Below are positions 7,524-12,098 of a stretch of 12,098 nucleotides of DNA, one piece after another. Numbering within the stretch: the stretch's first letter is position 1; each line of letters starts with the position of its first letter. Source of the DNA: Bacteroidales bacterium (GTDB taxonomy: Bacteria > Bacteroidota > Bacteroidia > Bacteroidales > Bacteroidaceae); assembly GCA_004557185.1 (NCBI GenBank), contig SFEP01000065.1, positions 1 through 12,098 on the forward strand. The letters run 5' to 3'. The translations under genes were made by a program, and so were the position numbers. The notes under the pieces were generated by a model. The model did not search any database. It was not told where the DNA came from and saw only the letters and a program-made list of their open reading frames with translations.

Positions 7524-8795
7524 ATGCCCTTACGTATTCGTTTCTTGCTCTCGCTGCTGGCTCTGTGCCTGCTCTCTCCTGCTGCCCTGCATGCCCAGCG
7601 CAAAAGGAAAGCGCAACCGCAGCAGCCCCGCCTCAGCGTGGAGGAACTGATGCAGGCTTACCGCTTTACGGAAGCCATTGCCCAACTGCAAACCGACGTA
7701 GACGCCGCCCGCCGTGCCGGCGTGCCTGCCAACCGCCAGGAGGCCGACCTGCGCCGTGCCCAGATGGGGCAAAGCATGCTGCTGGGCGTGGAGAAGGTGA
7801 TGGTCATCGACAGCATGGCCGTGCCCCGCGCCGCCCTGTCAAGCCTGATGCGTCCGGGCACGGGCTGCGGCACCGTGATGCCGATGGACGAGGTGAAAAA
7901 CCTCATTGACGCTCCCATGGCACGCACGGGCCAAACGGCCTACGCCAACGACTGGGGCGACCGCCTCACCTATGCCGCCGCCGACAGCCTGCAAGCTCCC
8001 ACCCGCCTCTACGGCGCTTGGCGCGAGGGCAACCGCTGGACGTCCACGGGTCCCCTGCCCGGGCTCGACGAGGAGGGCATGGAATACGACTTCCCCTACT
8101 TCCTCTCCGACGGCGTCACGCTCTACTTTGCGGCGCAGGGCGAGGAGAGCCTCGGGGGCTACGACATTTTCCGCACCCGCTACGATGCCGGTGCCAAGGC
8201 TTACCTCAAAGCCGAGCACTTGGGCATGCCGTTCAACTCGCCTGCCAACGACTACCTCATGGTCATCAACGAAGACGCGCAGCTGGGCTGGTTCGTGTCG
8301 GACCGTTTCCAGCCTGCCGACAGCGTGTGCATCTACACCTTCGTGCCCGACAACAGTCCTGAAACCTACCTCCTGACTGACTCGCTGCGCCAACACATCA
8401 CGCAGGTGGCCCGCCTGCAGTGCATAGCGCTGACGCAGACCGATGCCCAGGCCGTGCAGCAAGCCCGCATGCGCTACCACAACCTGCGGCAAACGGCCGC
8501 TACGCAAGGCACGGCCACGGGGCGCTACGTCATTTGCGACGACACCGTCTACCACTCGCTCACGCAATTCAAGAGCGAGGCCGCACGCCGCATTGCCATG
8601 GAGGCCGACGCCGTAGCCCGCAAACTGACGACGGAGACGGCCGAGCTGGACGCCTTGCAGCGCACCATAGGCCAAGGCCGACGCACCGCCGAGATGCAAC
8701 TGCGTCTGCGCGAACTCCAGCAGGACATTCCGCAGTTACGCGACCAGCTCCACACCCTGCAGAAGAATTACCGCAAAGCGGAATTGCAGCAATAA
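7524..8795 (+). CDS. Exported PD40 (WD40-like beta-propeller) protein with C-terminal coiled coil
   Basis: The product has 423 residues. The start at 7524 places a signal peptide at the N-terminus (MPLRIRFLLSLLALCLL, cleavage after ALHA-24); a start at 7476 would put 16 charged residues before it. The leader just upstream is A-rich (GACAAAAAACG). Residues 35-100 are helical and resemble a TPR-like pair. The centre (about 185-275) holds PD40/beta-propeller blades: FPYFLSDGVTLYFAAQ (190-205), GGYDIFRTRY (211-220), then NSPANDYLMVINED and GWFVSDR. The G-G-YDIF and SD-R motifs are the PD40 hallmark found in Bacteroidetes envelope proteins. From about 345 to 423 the chain is strongly charged and helical, probably a coiled coil. 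There is no OmpA domain. The likely location is the periplasm or outer membrane. The nucleoside phosphorylase gene follows after 93 bp on the same strand. The precise role is unknown. Confidence 0.85.
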   Translation: MPLRIRFLLSLLALCLLSPAALHAQRKRKAQPQQPRLSVEELMQAYRFTEAIAQLQTDVDAARRAGVPANRQEADLRRAQMGQSMLLGVEKVMVIDSMAVPRAALSSLMRPGTGCGTVMPMDEVKNLIDAPMARTGQTAYANDWGDRLTYAAADSLQAPTRLYGAWREGNRWTSTGPLPGLDEEGMEYDFPYFLSDGVTLYFAAQGEESLGGYDIFRTRYDAGAKAYLKAEHLGMPFNSPANDYLMVINEDAQLGWFVSDRFQPADSVCIYTFVPDNSPETYLLTDSLRQHITQVARLQCIALTQTDAQAVQQARMRYHNLRQTAATQGTATGRYVICDDTVYHSLTQFKSEAARRIAMEADAVARKLTTETAELDALQRTIGQGRRTAEMQLRLRELQQDIPQLRDQLHTLQKNYRKAELQQ

Positions 8796-8821
8796 ACCCA
8801 CGACGCCCCATCTGCGTGCAT

Positions 8822-8841
8822 TCCTTTCTATATATATAAGG
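8822..8841 (+). other. AT-rich palindromic stretch between the PD40 and phosphorylase genes
   Basis: TATATATATA (8829-8838) lies inside an outer CCTT/AAGG pair. It is the only AT-rich stretch in the 93-bp gap between the two genes. No TAnnTTTG box is recognisable here, so whether the phosphorylase has its own promoter or is read from the PD40 transcript is undecided. Confidence 0.3.
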
Positions 8842-8888
8842 AGTGGCTGACGGGGTGTTCTGCCCTCTAACCCTCTTTCCCTCTTGCC

Positions 8889-9764
8889 ATGAATGCTATT
8901 CCTTCCTCCGAACTCATCATCAACCCCGACGGCAGCATCTTTCACCTGCACGTGCTGCCCGAGCAGCTGGCCGACAAGGTGATTCTTGTGGGCGACCCCG
9001 GCCGCGTAGACCTTGTGGCCTCGCACTTCAGCGAACGCGAATGTACAGTGGAGAGCCGCGAGTTTCGCACCGTCACAGGCACCTACAAGGGCAAACGCAT
9101 CACCGTGGTGTCGACGGGCATAGGCTGCGACAACATTGACATCGTGATGAACGAACTCGACGCCTTGGCCAACATCGACTTCGACACCCGCACCGTGCGC
9201 CCCACGCTGCGCCAACTGGAACTGGTGCGCATAGGCACCTGCGGCGGTCTGCAGCCCGACACGCCCGTGGGCACTTGGGTGGCCAGCGTCAAGAGCATCG
9301 GCTTCGACGGGTTGCTCAACTTCTACGGAGGCCGCGACGCCGTGTGCGACCTCCCCTTTGAGCAGGCCTTCGTGCAGCACATGCAGTGGAGCGGCCACCA
9401 ATGCATAGCGCACCCCTACGTGGTGGATGCCGACGCCGAACTCATAGCACGCATTGCCGGCACCGACATGGTGCACGGCGTAACGGTGGCCTGCGGCGGC
9501 TTCTTCGGTCCGCAGGGCCGACAGTTGCGTCTGCCCCTGGCCGACCCGCACGCCAACGAGAAAATTGAGAGCTTCACCTACGGCGGCATGCGCATCACCA
9601 ACTTCGAAATGGAAAGCAGTGCACTGGCGGGGTTGGCGCGCCTCATGGGGCACAAGGCCATGACGTGCTGCATGGTCATTGCCAACCGCCGAGCCCACAA
9701 CGCCAACGCCAACTACAAAGGCAGCATCGACGCCCTCATTCAGCACGTGCTCGAACGCATCTGA
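8889..9764 (+). CDS. Nucleoside phosphorylase (PNP/UDP family)
   Basis: A cytoplasmic enzyme of 291 residues that splits a nucleoside with phosphate into the free base and ribose-1-phosphate, for salvage. Family motifs are intact: the phosphate loop GDPGR (35-39), TGIG (76-79), the core GTCGG (116-120), and the ribose-binding EMES (240-243) in NFEMESSALAGLA. Compared with the compact uridine phosphorylases, there is an extra stretch after NELDAL (DIDF-like segment, about 94-110) before GTCGG. The base specificity (uridine, other pyrimidine, or purine) cannot be read from the sequence, so I give no gene symbol. It follows the PD40 gene in the same direction and converges on the FadL-type gene, with a hairpin between them. 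The ATG at 8889 gives a start consistent with the family; the leader is C/T-rich with no clear ribosome-binding site. Confidence 0.93.
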   Translation: MNAIPSSELIINPDGSIFHLHVLPEQLADKVILVGDPGRVDLVASHFSERECTVESREFRTVTGTYKGKRITVVSTGIGCDNIDIVMNELDALANIDFDTRTVRPTLRQLELVRIGTCGGLQPDTPVGTWVASVKSIGFDGLLNFYGGRDAVCDLPFEQAFVQHMQWSGHQCIAHPYVVDADAELIARIAGTDMVHGVTVACGGFFGPQGRQLRLPLADPHANEKIESFTYGGMRITNFEMESSALAGLARLMGHKAMTCCMVIANRRAHNANANYKGSIDALIQHVLERI

Positions 9765-9808
9765 CGACTCCCTGCCCCACCCGCTCTCACACACCGACAC
9801 ACAAGCAA

Positions 9809-9843
9809 GCCCCGCCGCTACTCTTCATGGGTAACGGCGGGGC
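9809..9843. terminator. GC-rich hairpin between convergent genes
   Basis: GCCCCGCCG (9809-9817) pairs perfectly with CGGCGGGGC (9835-9843), a 9-bp stem with a 17-base loop. It lies 45 bp past the phosphorylase stop and 28 bp past the FadL-type gene stop on the other strand. Plus-strand sequence after it is CAACTATTTTAGG; the minus-strand side reads TTGCTTGTGTG. It can plausibly end both transcripts. Confidence 0.7.
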
Positions 9844-9871
9844 CAACTATTTTAGGAATAATGAATGGATG

Positions 9872-11278
9872 TTAGAAATCGATTTCCAGACCCAGACCGA
9901 AGACGTCGTTCGTACGGTCGAACTTCTCCTTCAGCTTTGCGCCGCCCAGTGCTGCCACAGGGAGCTCACGGGTGTAGCCCTTGTAGATGGTCTTGAAGTA
10001 GGCCATGTTCAGAGCCACCTTCTTGCGGAGCTGGAAGCGGGCACCGAAACCTACGGAGTTGGAGTTGGTCACGAAGCTGAGGTCGTCGATAAACTCGCTG
10101 TTGTCGCCCAGGCCGTATTTCGTGGTCTGCCAACCGGCACTGATGGTCCAGCGCTTGGTGATGTCGTACTCAGCACCAGCCAGCACTTCCCAGCCGCCGC
10201 CGTCGAGTTTTTCCTCCTTAGAAGCATACTGCGTAGCCTGCTTGTCGAAGTAGTAGTGGAAACCGGCTGACAAGCGCAGCTTCTTGATGGGGGCATACTG
10301 AGCACCCAGCGTCAGGATAGCGGGAATATCGGCAGCCACCTTCGTTCCATCGGCAAACTGCGGCAGCACATCGTCAACTTGCACACCCAGCATGCTGCTG
10401 CTGGCAGCCTTATTCTTCAGGCGCAGACGTGTTTTGAACTCATACTTGGCTGCAAGGTTGAGCTTGTCATTCACACGGTAATCGATACCAATGATAGGTG
10501 TGAAGCCCCAAGCCGACTGGTTGCAGTCGAGCGTCAGGTAGTTGACGTTACCACCAGCCCCTGCGGGAATGGGAGTACCCTGCGACGCCGACAGGTCGAG
10601 GTGGCCGGCAGGCGTCTTGAAGCCCAGGTTCTGCACGTGTCCGTAGTAGTGGCAATCGGCATACACCACGCGGCCACCTACACTGAGAGCAAGGTTCTTC
10701 AGCACCTTGTAACCCACACCGAACTGGCCACCGTAGTAATACTGACGACCCTCAGCGCGCATGTCAAACTCGTAACCTTGCAGCATGTTAGGTTGAGCCT
10801 GAATGGCGGGCACCATCTTCGACGAAATCAGCTTTTCGAGCATGCCAATACCGTCGTCGAACTTACACTTGCCGCCGCCACCCGTGATGCCGAAGTGGAA
10901 CGTGGCAAACCACTTGTTGCCTACGCGAGCAAGGTCGAGAGAGGGAATGACGGGAGCCGTAGCCTTTCCCTTGTATTCCTTCCAAGTGTCCGTGCCATTA
11001 GGCTTGCCGTTCACCGTGCCATACGGATAGAGGGGAAACTCGCTCTTGGCCGTACGCGTCTGGTAAGCGCTCTGAATATCGAAACTCAGGTGCCAGCCGT
11101 TACTCATGAAACCTACGCCTGCAGGGTTGCTGTAAGCACCGTCAATAGCCATCACAGCATCGCGGGCAGGGTTACGCAGGAAGGCAACGCACTGGTTCGT
11201 GTTAGTAAGGAAGCCACCGGCCTGTGCCAGCGTGGATGCGCCCCAAAGGAGGGCTGTGGAAAGGAGAGATTTTCTCAT
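9872..11278 (-). CDS. Outer-membrane transport protein, OmpP1/FadL/TodX family
   Basis: The product has 468 residues and forms an outer-membrane beta-barrel of the type that lets hydrophobic small molecules across. The signal peptide is residues 1-20 (AQA|GGF). The N-terminal FadL hatch region follows, with GGFLTNTNQCVAFLRNPARD (21-40) and the hallmark YSNPAGVGF (49-57). The rest is barrel strands such as YYYGGQFGVGYKVLKNLALSVGGRVVY and, near the end, FGARFQLRKKVALNMAYFK. It ends in Phe-468 (GLGLEIDF), the aromatic C-terminus expected for BAM-dependent insertion. In Bacteroidetes the natural ligand of this family is generally not known. It stands alone with its own strong promoter and a palindrome over the -33 box. 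The coding DNA is slightly less GC-rich than its neighbours, perhaps reflecting high expression. Confidence 0.93.
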   Translation of the reverse strand: MRKSLLSTALLWGASTLAQAGGFLTNTNQCVAFLRNPARDAVMAIDGAYSNPAGVGFMSNGWHLSFDIQSAYQTRTAKSEFPLYPYGTVNGKPNGTDTWKEYKGKATAPVIPSLDLARVGNKWFATFHFGITGGGGKCKFDDGIGMLEKLISSKMVPAIQAQPNMLQGYEFDMRAEGRQYYYGGQFGVGYKVLKNLALSVGGRVVYADCHYYGHVQNLGFKTPAGHLDLSASQGTPIPAGAGGNVNYLTLDCNQSAWGFTPIIGIDYRVNDKLNLAAKYEFKTRLRLKNKAASSSMLGVQVDDVLPQFADGTKVAADIPAILTLGAQYAPIKKLRLSAGFHYYFDKQATQYASKEEKLDGGGWEVLAGAEYDITKRWTISAGWQTTKYGLGDNSEFIDDLSFVTNSNSVGFGARFQLRKKVALNMAYFKTIYKGYTRELPVAALGGAKLKEKFDRTNDVFGLGLEIDF

Positions 11279-11306
11279 TTTTCTTCTTTGTTGGTAAATC
11301 TGGCCG

Positions 11307-11337
11307 CAAAAGTAGGGCTTCCCTGCACATGCACAAA
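11307..11337 (-). promoter_or_regulatory. Promoter of the FadL-type gene
   Basis: On the minus strand TTTG (11337-11334), a 19-base spacer, then TACTTTTG (11314-11307) match the Bacteroidetes -33/-7 consensus at every defined position. The transcript should start near 11300, with an AT-rich leader of about 22 bases. This is the best promoter in the window. Confidence 0.8.
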
Positions 11338-11348
11338 ATAAATGTGCA
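11330..11348. promoter_or_regulatory. Operator-like palindrome over the -33 box of the FadL-type promoter
   Basis: TGCACA (11330-11335), seven bases, then TGTGCA (11343-11348) form a perfect inverted repeat that contains the -33 TTTG. A half-site copy, TGCACA, also lies just before it at 11324-11329. The position is right for a repressor or a regulator competing with RNA polymerase. The identity of any binding protein is unknown. Confidence 0.4.
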
Positions 11349-11522
11349 AATAATTCACATTTCTGAGGATTTTCATGCCTTAATCCTGCACTTTGCTATA
11401 TGCTACTATCAACCACACGTAGCGAAAGCCACTTGCCGAGTCCAAAAGCCGAAAGCAAGCGGCGCGCCAGCCGAACGACATGGGGTTGACGATTGGCTCA
11501 CGCCTGGCATTGAGCATCGCAC
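11349..11522. other. Gene-free stretch upstream of the FadL-type promoter
   Basis: No credible coding sequence. Open frames cross this region on both strands, but they run straight into the repeat elements and lack family features. A GGCGCGCC palindrome lies at 11461-11468, and the nearby stretch carries short repeats of the type CCGAA/AGC. Nothing further can be assigned. Confidence 0.4.
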
Positions 11523-11527
11523 GTCAG

Positions 11528-11684
11528 GGTGTGTCAAAATGCAAATTTTGACGCGCACTCGAAGGTGCGTCAGAATGGCTAAGATGCAAGGCGCTGAGGC
11601 TAAGGGCGCAGGGAGTGTACTTAAAGTACATGACCAAGCCCGAATGCCGATAGCAACGAAGCAGATTGGCCATGATGACACACC
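11528..11684. mobile_element. MITE-like element, 157 bp, with terminal inverted repeats and 5-bp flanking duplication
   Basis: The ends are GGTGTGTCA (11528-11536) and TGACACACC (11676-11684), perfect 9-bp inverted repeats that extend to 12 of 14 matching bases. Directly outside each end is GTCAG (11523-11527 and 11685-11689), as expected for a target-site duplication. A third, internal copy, GGTGCGTCAGAATG, lies at 11564-11577 and pairs with the right end over about 24 bases with five mismatches. At the centre of that inner palindrome is TGTACTTAAAGTACA (11616-11630). There is no room for a transposase, so it would be non-autonomous and mobilised in trans. A structured intergenic repeat that is not a transposon is the alternative. 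Confidence 0.6.
11529..11569 (+). other. Two competing hairpins inside the MITE-like element
   Basis: GTCAAAAT (11533-11540) pairs with ATTTTGAC (11545-11552) around a GCAA loop; with G-U pairs the stem grows to 12 bp (11529-11540 with 11545-11556). A second stem pairs CGCAC (11554-11558) with GTGCG (11565-11569). Both need bases 11554-11556, so the full-length forms exclude each other. The folds follow from the sequence; any function is unknown. Confidence 0.45.
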
Positions 11685-11851
11685 GTCAGGAAGAGGGTGA
11701 AGAGCAGCATGAACAAGGCGTTGCACCGACAGCGTAAGATGCGCCTCAAAAGGGCTGCAGCACGGGAAAAACAGCCTATAGCACCGCAAATTGTAATTGC
11801 CTGAAAGCCAATATGCCGCCACACCTTTCCGTGACGACTTCCGCGACAGTG

Positions 11852-11996
11852 CGTTGCCACGCCGGCATGGCAACGTTGTTACGCCGGCATGGCAACGTTG
11901 TTACGGCGGCGTGGCAACGTTGTTACGGCGGCGTGGCAACGTTGTTATGGGCCCGTGGCAACGTTGTTATGGGCCCGTGGCAACCGACGAGGCCCG
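11852..11996. repeat. Tandem array of a 22-bp repeat with CAACGTTG core
   Basis: Five full units begin at 11868, 11890, 11912, 11934 and 11956. Each starts with TGGCAACGTTGTTA, followed by an 8-base tail that varies: CGCCGGCA once, CGGCGGCG twice, TGGGCCCG twice. A degenerate unit precedes them (11852-11867) and another follows (11978-11996). Adjacent identical units suggest duplication by slippage. The core CAACGTTG is a perfect palindrome, spaced every 22 bp, about two helical turns. The period is not a multiple of three, so it reads through all frames; short open frames here are artefacts. At the left end GTTGCCA and TGGCAAC form an inverted repeat (11853-11874). It is not a CRISPR. Confidence 0.85.
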
Positions 11997-12009
11997 TTCC
12001 CCAGGGAAA

Positions 12010-12098
12010 ACGCACGAAATTTAATCATCATTTTCTTTGTTATTTTCATTGATTTTCAATGTGATAAATTTGTTTATCTCATTGATTATTAGTAACTT
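12010..12098. promoter_or_regulatory. AT-rich right edge with possible promoter elements
   Basis: Base composition turns abruptly AT-rich. TAAATTTG (12065-12072) matches the plus-strand -7 box TAnnTTTG exactly, but no TTTG lies at the right distance upstream. CATTGA/TCAATG (12047-12052 with 12056-12061) form a perfect inverted repeat, and CATTGATT recurs at 12080-12087. This may be the upstream region of a plus-strand gene beyond the window. Confidence 0.35.

Noticed and set aside
8736..9800. Minus-strand open frame opposite the phosphorylase gene
   Set aside because: Antisense shadow with no family features; the plus strand carries the complete phosphorylase motifs.
10379..11341. Plus-strand open frame opposite the FadL-type gene
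   Set aside because: Antisense shadow; the minus-strand protein has a signal peptide, FadL hallmark motifs and a C-terminal Phe.
11224..11873. Open frames on both strands across the right-hand gap (11224-11700 plus; 11409-11873 minus)
   Set aside because: They run through the MITE-like element and into repeats, are Cys/Arg/Ser-rich without a fold pattern, and have no promoter or domain evidence.
11852..11996. CRISPR array
   Set aside because: Units are contiguous 22-bp copies with no unique spacers, and no cas genes are present.
11797..12092. Short overlapping open frames with WQRCYG/RRRGNVV repeats
   Set aside because: They are three-frame translations of the 22-bp tandem repeat, whose period is not divisible by three.

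Overview
The window looks like chromosomal DNA from a GC-rich member of the Bacteroidales, possibly Prevotellaceae-like. Four things point there: the gene families (PorT-like barrel, LysM plus periplasmic-binding-fold protein, PD40 protein, Bacteroidetes-type FadL/OmpP1 porin), the Bacteroidetes type of promoter (TAnnTTTG with an upstream TTTG/TTG), A-rich leaders without strong Shine-Dalgarno sites, and short AT-rich gaps between GC-rich genes. The lineage is an inference from gene content. Seven protein-coding genes are supported. I see no tRNA, rRNA, CRISPR, transposase or phage gene.

Layout. Positions 1-306 are gene-free, with a 21-bp-period repeat at the left edge and a long hairpin beyond the 3' end of the first gene. 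Positions 307-2076 (minus) encode a secreted protein of unknown function. Positions 2194-4875 (minus) encode valyl-tRNA synthetase, separated from the secreted protein by a strong hairpin terminator. Positions 5024-7332 (minus) hold a two-gene operon: a LysM/periplasmic-binding-fold protein, then a PorT-like outer-membrane barrel, joined by a 4-bp ATGA overlap. A divergent promoter region near 7340-7410 separates this operon from a plus-strand pair: an exported PD40 (beta-propeller) protein at 7524-8795 and a nucleoside phosphorylase at 8889-9764. A GC-rich hairpin at 9809-9843 sits between the phosphorylase and the convergent FadL-type outer-membrane transport protein at 9872-11278 (minus). 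That gene has the clearest promoter in the window, with a palindrome over its -33 box.

The last 800 bp (11279-12098) hold no convincing gene but much structure: a 157-bp element with 9-bp terminal inverted repeats and a 5-bp direct duplication at its edges (MITE-like), an array of a 22-bp repeat built around CAACGTTG, and an AT-rich right edge that may begin a promoter region.

Apart from ValRS and the phosphorylase, which are housekeeping enzymes, the theme is the cell envelope: four to five exported or outer-membrane proteins. No new multi-gene system such as a defence island or biosynthetic cluster is evident. The least explained parts are the repeat-bearing gaps at both ends and the 589-residue secreted protein.
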